The translations under genes were made by a program, and so were the position numbers. A stretch of DNA of 64,000 nt from Sycon ciliatum (Eukaryota; Porifera; Calcarea; Leucosolenida; Sycettidae): assembly GCF_964019385.1 (NCBI RefSeq), contig NC_088654.1, forward strand, positions 19,267,543-19,331,542, written 5' to 3'. The notes beneath the pieces were generated by a model. It worked only from the letters and a program-made list of their open reading frames with translations, was not told the origin of the DNA and did no database searches. Positions 50,298 to 62,900 of the stretch are shown piece by piece (position 1 is the first letter of the stretch; each line of letters opens with the position of its first letter).

Positions 50298-50532
50298 GTC
50301 GTGACTGAATGTGGTGCTGTGCGCCGGTGTGCAACGGAACTCTGTCAGGCGTGTGGGTGCGTGTGGGTCGTCAGTTTTGCAATCCGCCCTGGTGTAGCAT
50401 GGCTTACAGTGCCAAACTACAATAAGTAACTATTTTAGTATAGTCGAATCCTGATACAAGGAACACCATTGTCCAGGAGTAGGTAAAGTAAAGTAAAGTT
50501 TGCACGTCCGCGTTACCATCGGCTATACAATA

Positions 50533-50926
50533 CAGTAAGATCGGGCGCTGAAGAACACCTCGCCGAAGAACACCCAGGCTGGAAAACCGGCAAAATTTAA
50601 GAACAGTCCAGGCTAGAATTATCAGATTTAGAACACTAGATCTACATTGTACGTAGATCTACATTGTACATGTATGGGAGGTGAGTACATGTCATGTAAA
50701 CAGTAACTGCTACATGTACAGTCACTCCCAAAAAATTTACGACACCCACTAGTTTAGAAGTACTACATTGCACTACATGTACATGTACATGTACATGACA
50801 AACGTCATGACGTCACTCGACTCGCCGTGCGCGTGTGAATAAGAACGGTCTGGCTAGAATCAAAAATTTAAGAACTTTCCTAGGCTGCGCTCGAGCCCCT
50901 GCGTTCTTCGGCGCCCGATCTTACTG
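50533..50926. mobile_element. TA-flanked MITE, 394 bp
   Basis: Ends CAGTAAGATCGGGCGCTGAA and GGCGCCCGATCTTACTG; TA at 50531-50532 and 50927-50928. Confidence 0.87.
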
Positions 50927-50928
50927 TA

Positions 50929-51262
50929 GGGCTTGAAAGTGGTATGTCACAGCATAGCAACAATTTCAAAAATTCAAAAATCGGATCCGCTTGGATCCAG
51001 GTTTTATATGGATCCAAGCACATTTCAAGCCGTCTTACTCACAGCATGGTGATGTACCCAGTGAAACTGACTGATTTGGCTGCTGGGGGCGGGATTACAA
51101 CTGGTGGCGAAGTAAAAGTCACCCCTGCATACGACATGAGTGGGTTGCTATGCACCCACATACTGAGGCAATAGCAAAGTCACACCTTAGTGGATCCAAA
51201 ATAGAAATCTGATGTCAACTTAGTACTCCCTGGCCGTTTTTGACGTCATCACTTTCAAGCCC
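50929..51262. mobile_element. TA-flanked MITE, 334 bp
   Basis: Ends GGGCTTGAAAGTGGTATGTC and ATCACTTTCAAGCCC; TA at 50927-50928 (shared with the previous MITE) and 51263-51264. Confidence 0.85.
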
Positions 51263-51619
51263 TATTGCGTTGAGAAACACAACCAGCTTAGGAAGTTTCG
51301 CATGAGTATAACCTCTTTATTGCCGAAGTTCGTAACAACAGAAAATTAAAGTGCACTTGCACCGTGGGTTCAAACTGGGACATGGAAAGCGGTTCGCCAT
51401 GCTACGAGATTCGCTATTTGCGAGTTCGTTATAAGTGGAGTCGACCGTACATGTATGGAAGCTGTGCATGCCAAGTCTGCCTGTACCTTTCTGCAGGAAA
51501 CAGTGTACACTCATGGACTGTAGCGGACACTGGAATCGGTTGAGAAGTCAAGCGGCCACGGCCGGGGCGCTGGCCTTGCAGCCACAAGCCCTGCTGGTCC
51601 ATGTTTATAGTGTGTGTAG

Positions 51620-52168
51620 CACCGTAACATTTCGTTAATAAGCCCCGGGGCGTATACTTTGCAGTTCGTCAAAAACCGGACGTATATTTGGGCATGGGCT
51701 TATTTTAGGGAATGGGCGTTATTTCGGACGCAATCTGCAGAAGATCAGTCTACATAGCAGCAACCCACTAGTTTCAGTGAACCACCATTCACACCAGGGA
51801 GTAGTATAATACATGATCGTATATAATGTAGTATACTACCGGTACTCCCTGATCCACACTGAGCGAGGTACAGGTACATCAAACCACAGCTGGACATTTG
51901 GTCGTAACCGAGAATGTAGCGATAAATTACAGATTTGATACGTAAACCACTTGCTATGGTAAGTACAAGGCACAACAGGTACCGGCATGGCTACAGTTTG
52001 TACGCGAACGCATGCTCGCGCGCTGGTCATTTTGAGTCCACTTTACGCCCTGGGCTTATTTCAAGCATGGGCGCTAAAACGGACTTGAAGTGTACACCGC
52101 CTAAAACTGGGCTTGTTATCGGACATGGGCGTTATTTAGGGTGGGCGTTATTTAGGGAATTTTACGGT
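51620..52168. mobile_element. MITE with ACCGTAA ends
   Basis: ACCGTAACATTTCGTTAATA at the left and its near-complement AGGGAATTTTACGGT at the right. Contains repeated GGGCGTTATTT and GGGCTTAT blocks. Exact borders uncertain. Confidence 0.65.
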
Positions 52169-52702
52169 ATGTGAACAAACTACAGTGCATGTGCGCGCTT
52201 AAAGCAGTACGGGCGCTGGCTCCGGTCATCCAATCGGATTTTGATGTCCACGACAGTAGCACAGAGCCTGTAGCCAGTGTAGGCTGTCTTAATAAAATGA
52301 CTCATTCGTGCTCCCGTGCATGGTACATGCATGGTGCGACGGCACAATGATAGCCGTCGCAAATCACATTGTGTATTACACGTGTTTGCTGTGTTACTTC
52401 GGTATGAGTGCACAATTAGTTTTATTCGTTGCTATTTAAAAAGAGCGATGATAAATATAATGAACGGAACAGTAGAGAAACAATTCGAAAAAGTCGAACC
52501 CCAGGTTTTTGATTTATTTGCCATTGCACATTGTTTCCACCGGTTGACACTGCTTGAAAATGGTAACTACATGCATGTGCAATGAGCTTGTCCTCTTGAT
52601 TGCAATCCTAAAACTGTCGTCTCCATGTCATCTATTTAACCTGTTTTTGACGTGTGTTGATGTGTTAAGTGTGGGGCTCCACGATGTGCAGTATACCATC
52701 TA

Positions 52703-52912
52703 CACCGAGTCAACTTCGCTAATAACGACTGCGGATATAACGACAATTCGCCAATAACGACAATTCGCCAATAACGACAGAATTTCCATGCCCAGAGCAA
52801 AGTCCCTTCTAACTGTAACACGTATAATGAGACTTTGGGTATAACGACACTTCGCGAATAAGGACACTTTTCTGATGCCCGACCGAGTGTCGTTATATGC
52901 AAAGTTGACTGT
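52703..52912. mobile_element. pogo/mariner-like MITE, 210 bp
   Basis: CGAGTCAACTTCGCTAATAA at the left and TATGCAAAGTTGACTG at the right, TA at 52701-52702 and 52913-52914. AATAACGACAATTCGCC is repeated inside. A C-run (52922-52942) follows. Confidence 0.78.
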
Positions 52913-53619
52913 ACTCATTCTCCCCCCCCCCCCCCCCCCCCCGCCCGCCTCAGCTCATTGTTAATTCACTATCAGGATGTGAGGGGGAGGGGAGACAGTG
53001 TATGTATGTGTGAGAGAGAAACACACACAGAATGAGATACAGAGACCAAGACAGCAGTAACGAATGGGAAGGGGGTTCGGCTTGAGGCGTTTAAAAAAAG
53101 AGTTCTTTTGCAGTTTACAGGATTATGGGCCGTTACACGCTCGATTGGTTGAGAGACTAACCTCCTCTCCCCTGACTCGCTTGTGAGGTCAGCATTCGAC
53201 ACTAAGGTGAAAATGCATATTGGTGGCCTGCGGATGCGAAGGCTAGTTTGTGTGTTTCTGAACATTCAAGCGATGCTGAACTTTTATCCCGCAAATATTC
53301 TTCTTCTTCTTTTGATAAGGATTTGAGTGCTGGACACAGGAGCCTATGCTTTCCCTTCAATTCCTGCAGATCTTCAAGGAGCAAGCAGTGCAAGCACAGC
53401 ACGACCGCTGTTCACCACCATACGGCCAGTCTGTGTAGAGTGTGTAGGGTATGTGCGTTGAAGGTGCCAAACACTGAAGGATCGCGACCGGGACCACACA
53501 CCGCAGACTCCGCTTGTCTGCTAATTTTGCCAGTCGAACAGCACTGCAGTGCAGCACTGCAGCAGTGCTGCACTGCTGCATGCACAGCTGAACAATCTCA
53601 GCATCACCCGGCAGGCACG

Positions 53620-53628
53620 CACACACGC

Positions 53629-53706
<78 letters not shown>

Positions 53707-53762
53707 ACGTACGCGCGCGCACACACGCACACACGCACGAACGCACACACATACACACTCAC
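53620..53762. repeat. (CA)n microsatellite
   Basis: CA tract ending about 35 bp before the putative start codon of the membrane-protein gene. Preceded by GCAGTGCAGCACTGC palindromes (53540-53582). Confidence 0.95.
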
Positions 53763-53798
53763 GCAGCCGTCGACTTGCCTCTTTCAGTACCCGTGATC

Positions 53799-53934
53799 AT
53801 GTCACCCGACTCGCCCACTGCAACCACCTGCCGCCGGCAGTCATACCGGTGGCAACAGCTGGCTAGACAGTTGACGGTGGTGTATGTACTGATGCTCATC
53901 AGCTATCTGCACACTGCCAGCGCTAGAACACCAG
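53799..53934 (+). CDS. Membrane protein exon 1 (signal peptide)
   Basis: 45 codons + 1 nt, donor GTAAGA. Outside the inverted duplication (which starts at 54183), hence no visible counterpart in arm 1. Confidence 0.6.
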
Positions 53935-56900
53935 GTAAGAGGTTTCCTGCATAAGGGGCCATCCATAATTATCGATCTTTTTTTCAAGACGATTTTTGTT
54001 CATGTCTCCCGGACCCCTATCTCCCCCCCCCCCCCTTGAAACGAACGTACACACGTTTATGCAGGGTATCAATACTTTTTTAATGAAGTGTAATCTCCTC
54101 GCCGCAAAACACGACCAACAGGAAGTCCAAATTCACCATAAACTTAGGCTTACATTGCCACAGTCTCTCATCCTTGCCATGGCTGTATTCTTGGGGTTGA
54201 CTTTCACTTTGTGTAGGCCATCAACTGCATGTTTGCACAGTGCCCTTCCAAATTTAGAGATCGTTTTCTTTCTCAAAAGGTTGAGACGAACAGGGACCAC
54301 CCCCCCCCCCCCAAACGAACGAATATCTTCTCTAAAAAAATATTGATATTTGTGGACGACCCCTAACATGTGTATTTCTCTGATTGTGAGTTGCACTCGC
54401 TTGTAAGCTAAGAATTCAGATGATGAACAAATTGTAACCTGAAAAAATGTGGAAAAATGTTTCGCGCTAGATTGTGCACTTTTGATTGTTCCAAAATCTG
54501 TTTTAGTTGGTGAACTCGATCGCATAACTTGTGTCCACATTTGTCTATACTGTATAGTAAATCACCCTTCGCGCTCGATTGTAAGTCGCACCCCCATGTC
54601 CAGGTCTAATTAAAATTAAATTTCACGGTTCGCGTGAGACTCGGCTGGAAGCCGAGTTTTCCGCATCCGCCGTGGGAACGCCAACACCCTCTAGGATCAA
54701 GGTGCAGATGCAGCGCCTAAACGGTGGGAGGTGAGTAGATCAGACCCACCACCAAGTGATCAAAGACCGAAATCCCACTAGCTGCATCCATGTTACCCTC
54801 GTGCCAGCCCACGAGTTCCCAATTAACTGTGGGTCGCAGCACGGCTGGAATAATTCCTTCCGCTTCCAAGCAGGACTTGAACCTGGTACCCTCTGTTTCT
54901 CAATCATGGTCTTAGACCATCCCACTATGTCTGCCTGCACTATGTCCAGGTGTAGCGCTATGTCATATCCTTTCAATGTTCACTTCAGCAGTAATCATGC
55001 GCGATTCGCCGCCGTCGCACCCCCTTTGTTGGCCGTGACATTTAGTGTACAATGGTGAGACTTATCTTCAGGGAATTATGGTAGTTTGAGGGAAAGGTGT
55101 GAACGGGAAAAGTCTGAAGAAAAAATTGAATGTCGCCACCATGACTCGTCGAACCAGGGACCCTCATTTACGGCCAACAATTCTCTCCCACTAAGCTATG
55201 GTGTACATGTAGTCCTCACCTAAGAAGAAATCTAGAATTATTTATTTTTCAACAAGCTATCTTAACGTCTGCCGTGCCTCCTTTGCACCATGGCTGGTAC
55301 TTAAAGCTCGGAGCTGTACTGATGAGGCTAATGTGGCCGAAGCAGCTTGCTGTCTACAGCAGTGGGCAATTTGTTTTTAAAGATTCAAACCACTATTTTA
55401 CACTCGTGGCCGAAGAGATCCAACCAATCAGACGAAAGCAGTGTCAAGGCGTACGCGGCCCACGCCACCCTCGAATACTCAATCGAATCGTTGAGAGTAC
55501 CTACTTGCATGCGAAACGTATGTATGTTCTGATTTGGAGAGCGGAGTCCTCCGGTTCGATAGAGTGCTTGGTGCCGACAGTAGCAGAGCTGTATTACACG
55601 AGTCACAGAGTACCACACGTCTGAGTTTTTGTGACTATTAGTTTCATAAAAGGGGGGTTGTCAACTGACAACCGCTCTATTTAGTTGCTACTCACTCTCG
55701 GCGCATGCGCTGGATGACAATTCTTTTATTAGTGATGTCGAAAAAATTATTGACGTTTCGGGCCAGTCACCCATAGTCAGACCAGTATTAGTTTCACGCC
55801 AGAAACAATTCCGGCAATCTTCAGACAACTGATCTTGTTCTCACTTGTGGGCAATTCCTAGTTACGACCAGCGCCCGGGTCCAACCTGCCCGGGTCTGGG
55901 GAGTTCCATTAAACAGATTTGTACGACCCGTGGACCCATGGATGCTCGCTATACCGGCGTCTCACTGTAAATGACGTGTTGAGAATATTGTTTGTGTATG
56001 GTGCTCGGCCATCACATGAACACATGGACTGTCTTACGTGTGTGGACGGTGCTTGTGCTCACTACTATACAGCTCCTCCCTCGTTAGTAGATAATCTCTG
56101 GGCCATCAAAAAAGTTATCTTATAACGAGACTTATCTTGTAGCAGGACTTGCAGCTAAAGGTGAAATAGGCACTACTTCGTACTTACCGGGGCTACCCTC
56201 GATACAACATAAATTATCGATGCTTCAACTCGTTATGAGATAATTGAAAATCTCCAAGTTACTCCAACATAACTCTTCCTTGGATGCAAAGGATCGTCCA
56301 TATTCACGAATACATAGACATAATCGGTGTGTCATGTACATGAGGTGCGGATGCAAGTTTTTAAGCTCCGCTTACTTTAGGTCCCTGTGGCAGAGAACTT
56401 GATCTGGACACACTAGGAATATGGCATTGAATATGGACATCGACCTCGCCTTGCTGACTTTCGAAGAGCTGCGGCATCTTGCCAAACAGCATCCTATTGA
56501 CGGAGCCGAGTCAAAGAGCCGAGTTGATCTTGTGGTTTCCCTAAGACAAGCTGGTGTGGGTGTAACCCCGATCAAGGCCAATGAGGTCAGTACTAGTAGT
56601 AGTCTGAAGTCTCTAAACGAGCTTGTATGTGTGGTGATAGAGCTAAGAGAGCAACTTGAGCAAGCGAAGCATGATAATGCCATTGTTTCTTCACTTCGGG
56701 ATGAGGTTTCCAGCCTAAAATTGGAAGTACTAGAGCTGAGGAACTTCACTACAGGCGCACTTTCTCAAACTGCCAATGACACCCACAACCGTCGCACAAG
56801 TGCTAACGAAGTTACCGTAGAGCCCTCCCTGTATGAAACTGACACATCCATCACCACTGCACCGCAATCACAGCACACCTCCACATCGCAGCATGCACGC

Positions 56901-59900
56901 TCAAGTTCAAATGACCGTACTACCGGTATGCACTCGCAACCACGTGCCGCTTCCCAGTCCAGCGACACTACTCGTACAGCACCTAGACCTGCTGGCAACG
57001 GTCACGTCACTACGGACAGCAGTTCCCGCAACAAATCAGATGGACAGAGCTCTTGGGTCGATGTTGTACGACGTCGGGTCACATCTCGGTACGTCAAGCC
57101 TATGCCCACGGTCGAAACAAACCCTGTAGTCCTGACAGGTGTCGAAAAGGTGGACAAAGCGATATTCTATGTAGGAAACGTCCACATGGGCTGCAGTGCC
57201 GACTCCATCAAGGATTGGTGTCAAGAGCGTGCAGTGGATGTGCTCAACTGCACCATCTTGGAATCCCGCACCTTCGGAACAGCTTACGCCAGAGTGACAT
57301 TCCCAGCCTCAGCTACGGAAAAGGTACTGGGTGACGGATTCTGGCCTGCAACTATCCAGCACACCGTAAGAAAGTGGCGGTTTGCAGATTCAAATACGAA
57401 CAAACCAGGTAAAACCTCCACGTCGTCAGAATGATGGCTTCCGCACCGCTGAGCGCCCAGGCCTTCCCATATTTTCCTAAGACTCAACATAACATCACTA
57501 TTGTTACGATTAATTGTCGCTCCGTGTCGAACAAAATCCCTGAACTCCATGCATTGTGTCGATCCAACACACCGACTATCCTATGTCTGACAGAAACCTG
57601 GCTCTGCCCGATACATATGCTCAGTGTACCCGGTTATACGTGCTTCCGTCGAGATAGGCCAATACCAGCGAACCAAAGGGCCCAGTTCCGAGGTTATGGT
57701 GGTGTTGCCATCCTTGTACGAGATGGGACATTTTTGCATGCAGCCCAGCGCTCAGACCTTGACTCTCCCCAATGCGAAAACATATGGGTTGAGCTTGGAC
57801 TTCCTGCAGACCTGGGTGCTAATCCTATACTCATTGGCTGTCAGTATCGCCCTCCTTCGCAATCCCTACCTGAACTTACCTCATTTTGTGACATGATGAC
57901 GGATACCCTACGGGCTGTAGACCTCTCATCCGTTGATATATTCCTCACTGGTGACTACAATGCTCACAACTCTGACTGGTGGAGCGGTGACGCTACATCA
58001 CGCGCTGGAAAGGAACTTTCGCATATATTCTCCAGCTTCGGTCTCTCCCAGCTGGTAGATTTTCCCACTCACACCTCTCCAAACGGAACCCTGTCGTGCC
58101 TAGACTTGCTCGCTACCAATCGTCCTCAATCAGTATTCTCTGTCGACGATGCTGCCCCGCTTGGTGCGTCCGACCATTCACAGGTAGTTACCACCCTTTT
58201 CTACAGAACTGTAACCCGAATGCCTACAAAGGAAGTACCATGCTATCCTGCCCGTAGTTCCCCAGCCACTCCATACAATTTTGCGCAAGTGCCACCTTCT
58301 GTCTGGGTAGCAGTAAATATGTACCTTTCCTCGCTCAACTGGTATGATCTCATGGACACACCAGATGTCGACGACGCATTAGCCAGATTCTCCTCTTCCT
58401 TGAATGATGCATTTTCCCACTACCTGTCGCCTTATCGGAAAATCTCTTCCTCCACCCAGCGAGCTGTATCTAGGAAATATCCTCCGTGGGTTAATCGAGA
58501 TTTAGTACTTGCCATCAAGTTGAAGTACGAACTCTACAGCCGATATAGGAAGTTCCCAACCCCAGCTAACCAGTCTGCCTTCAAAGTTCAGCGTAACAGA
58601 GTACGAAACTTATCTCGATCTCTTCACCGTGACTATTTGGCATCTATACAGGCCAGCATGGCGTCAGGTAACCTTAACATGTACCAGTTTGTTCGTTCTC
58701 AGCGGAATCGTCAGCAGGATCGTGGCCTTCCTCACCTCATTGATGAAGGCGGTCATCCAGTTTCTGGCAGTTTCGACAAGGCTACAGTCCTCAACCAGCA
58801 GTTCGCCTCCGTTGCTGTGCCGGATGATCCGTCGTTATCACTTCCAGCTCTTCGTGCCCACAGCCAACTTCTTGAAACATTTGTTCAGATTATCACCACA
58901 ACTGCGGATGTTAGAAAGGCTATCGCCCGACTAAAGTCTCGCCGCAGTCCTGGCTTGGACACCATTACGAATGATGTCCTGAAGAAACTTGCCCCGTCGA
59001 TTTCGTACCCCCTCTGCCGCATTTTTAATGTGTCCTTTTCGACGGGTAAATTTCCAGCAGCATGGAAACTCGCGAAGGTTGTTCCGGTTTACAAGAGCAA
59101 AGGCTCCAAGTCACAAGCCAGCAATTACCGTCCTATCTCCTTGTTGTCCTGTGTATCGAAACTATGTGAGCGATTATTCTTTGATAAGCTTTATGCTCAT
59201 GTGTCGCCGGCCCTTGCCCCAGTCCAATCTGGTTTTCAACGAGGAGACTCAACCACCATGCAGCTGACACGCCTTGTGCAGGACATTGTGGCCCTTCGTC
59301 ATGACCACCAACATGTTGGCATGTGTTTTTTCGACCTAGCCAAGGCGTTTGACACGGTATGGTTCCGTGGACTCCTAGCTAAATTATCTGCGATGTACAA
59401 TGTTTCCGGAGCGTCTCTGGCGTGGATTACGGACTACCTAACAGATAGAACGCAATCAGTGTCAGTCGAAGGGGTACTCTCAGACCCACTGCCTGTGAAG
59501 TCGGGAGTCCCCCAGGGATCTATACTGGGGCCTCTACTATTCTTGTTGTATATAAACGATCTACCTGACTGTATAGATGGTTTGTCACTATTTGCTGATG
59601 ACACAGCCCTCATTCAGTTTGACGCTGACATTGCAAACCTGTGTACGAAGCTTCAGACTGGAATCAATGTTGTTCATGAATGGATGTTGTCATGGCGTCT
59701 GAAACCCAATATCTTGAAAACAGAAATAGTCTTTCACCCTCAAATAGACCACCCTCCTACATTTACCCTTCCCGGACTTGATTCGGCTATTAATATTACT
59801 ATTGTAGATACGCACAGGCATTTGGGTGTTGTATTTGACTCGCAATTGTCCTGGAATTCTCACGTAGATTTTGTATGCAACAAAGTTAGCAAATCTGTAG

Positions 59901-62900
59901 GTTGCCTGATGTCTCACTGCTCCCACTTGTCTCCCGAATGTATTCGTCTCTTTTATAAATGCTACCTCCTTCCTATCTTTCTGTACGGCGCCACTGCTTG
60001 GCATTCCCTGCTTAGTAAATCTGCTGTACAGACACTAGAAATACATCATAAACGTGTGTTGAAAATTATTTTTCGTAAACCCACTCTTTTCCCCTCTACT
60101 GATCTATATAGTTTGGCCTCCACCAGCCCCATCTCTATCCTGTCGCAGAGACAGTCATGCGTTCTGGTCCATCGTATTAAACTCAACATTGTCCCTGAAC
60201 ATCTCACCAAGTATAATTGGTTTACTTTCGCACGGGACACTCGCAATGGCATAGTACTTCCCAGAGCTTTGTCAACTATGTTTACCAAATCTCCTATCTT
60301 CTCTGCATACTCGTATTGGCTCAAGCTGCCCATGGAAATGAAGACAATATCCAATATTAGACAGTTCATAGACCATGTTAAATGTCATGCCACGTTGTAG
60401 GCTCGCTCGCCTCTTTTGCTAGCTTATCTCGCCGCTCTCCACCATGGTCAACATAGCGATACATTTCACCCCGCTGATGCATTATTTTCTTCCGATTATC
60501 ATCTTCTTTCCTTCATTCTTTCTTCTTTTTTTTTCTTCTCTTGCCATGGCTGGCTAACGCCCCCTCCTTTGCATTGGCTTCTGCCATTGGACGGTGAAAT
60601 AATAATAATAATAATAATAATACGTTTCCTCTTTCCGCTTTATCCTACGTGTTTTGGCCTTGGTCCTGCATGGTCAATATTATCTTATACTGAGGGTTTG
60701 GCTGTCCAGGGACCTGGTCGTAAGCGGACCTGTAAACAGTTGTGTAGACCACATTTCGCCAGGGGATTTCAGATTTCTATTTACTAACGGGGTTTATGTA
60801 GTAACCGTTTTTTTCTTCTCCTCCCCTTCTCCCTTCCTTGCCGTGGTTGGCTAACACCCTCTCTCTTTGTATTGGCCGGTGTTCTCACTGTGCTATGAGA
60901 TGCTGTAATAAATAAATAAATAAACCGGACTCGTTATAATGAGGGAGGACCTGTATCAGGGTCTACACAGGCATCCGAAGCACTGATTGTATCTGTATTA
61001 TTTTGTACTCAATGTATGCAACACTATTATCTCCACATCACCATGTTTTTTTATTTTTGTTTATGTTTTTCACTCCATTGTCGTGAGTTCCCCTTGGGAA
61101 CGGATACGAGAATAATAATATACTAATGGTGCGTCTGTATGGTGCGTGCTCGGAAAACGGAAAAAATGGCGTACATAGCAGTGTAGCTGGGGATTCCAGT
61201 CGCCCACGGCTCGTCGTGGGCATTAATGACAAGGTTCACCTTCCCAAACCCATGCAAGAGTCGCACACTGCAACTAGCGTACCCTTTTTCAAAGCAGCAT
61301 CGCTCCGAATATGCGGGTTAGGTGCGAATATTTGCTCAACTTTACATCTCAGGATGCTCATGGATGCAGTCAAGAGTAGATAAACAAGAGTGTGCAACTC
61401 GCGGATGGGTTGGCCCACGGCGGAATTTTTTGTTGACGTAATCTTTTCGACGACGCACGCGCTATGAGTCTTTTGGAAAGTTTTCCCTCGTGCACTTGGC
61501 CGCATTTGCACTACAAAGCCGGTGCCCAGCACGTGCTCTCACACTGCTCTGCAGCAAAATGCGCGTTCTTCTGAAAAAAAGGTGACGTCAACAAAAGTTC
61601 CGCCGTGGGCGGGGGTATCTGCAGATTGTGCAGGAGAGATCCGGAGTTGCTCTCTCTTGTTTATCTACTCTTGATGCCGTGGATGGGGATCCTAGAGGGT
61701 GGTGGCGTTCCTGCGGAAGCGGAAAACTCTCACGCGACGTAGAATTTTTTTAAACCTCAACTTTCCTTTCAGCAGCGAATTGATGATGTGTTGTTCTCTT
61801 GCGGTGTTTTGTTGTGTTGTGTAGGTGGTGGGAGTGCTTTAGCGACCAGCCTTGCCACAAGCAGCACTGCAGCTCAGCACACCGCAGCAGGCACCCTCGT
61901 CACCACGCACGCACCGACAACGAGGCATCCCAGTCCCACTACCCAGGCCAGCAGTACAAGCACTCGGACCTGGGGTACAAGCACCGGGACCTGGGGTACA
62001 AGCACCCGGACCTGGGGTACAAGCACCCCGGGCGTGGGTATGAGTACCCAGGGAAGCAGCCCAAGTAACCGGGGCGGAAGTTCAAACAAAAACAGCAGCA
62101 GTGCTGACAGCAGTGTCAGTGAAACGTTCACCCAGCACCTGGCCACAAGCAGCATGCGCCATGTACCCAGCAACCAGACAGTGACCAGCACCGCAGACAC
62201 TCCAGCAGGCAGCACTGGTGACGCTGGCAACAGTGCCAGCCCGAACGTGACCTGTAAGTCATCCTGTAAATCTGGGAATTTTCAGTGGGGGGAATATGTT
62301 CGGTATTTCCCAAAAATCAACGGTTTGGCATCGCGGAAATTTCGTTAAACCAGTTTTCCAGATCCAAAAATGCAATTTGCACACTGTGTGGCATGGCATG
62401 GTTTAATTTTTGGTCGTGCTTTATTTTAGGTAAAAATTACCTGTACCGAAGTTACCGAAAGAAAAAACTCCACCGAATTGTTCCGGCTTTACGGTAGCTT
62501 GTTACATGTCTCATGACGGGAGCGAAGCCATAGCCTGACCTGTCACAGCAGTAAAAGGTCTTGGGAAACGGCTGTCTTCTGCACAGTTCTGTCCCGGGTA
62601 TTGCTGCTACACGCACTAGCAGCTAAGCGATGCTATCTCATCATCCTACAATCAAGTTGCTGTGTATACCAGTAGTGGGGGTCTGCTCTACGTTACGGGA
62701 ACGCGACGCGAAGAATCCCGGGAACTCTCGTCGCGTTCCCGTAAGGCCACACCGTTTTTATCTATGTTTCGCCTCCCCCGCGCGCATGTATTTCACACTG
62801 TACAGCCGGAGTTCAAAAAAAAAAAACGGAACAAAAATTTTTTTTTTTTGGAAAATGCAATACAAATTTAATGCAAATCCAGAAAACCGGAAAATGCAAC

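Larger units (their letters stand above)
56325..60621 (+). mobile_element. Full-length LINE, CR1/L2-like, with (AAT)n tail
   Basis: Comparison with arm 1 (41640-41665) gives an exact empty site: arm 1 reads CATAATACGTTTCC where arm 2 has CATAAT, 4.3 kb of LINE, then ACGTTTCC. The 5' leader is 96 bp, ORF1 and ORF2 are intact, the 3'UTR is about 190 bp and the tail is (AAT)n, which hides the target duplication (ATAAT at most visible). Confidence 0.93.
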
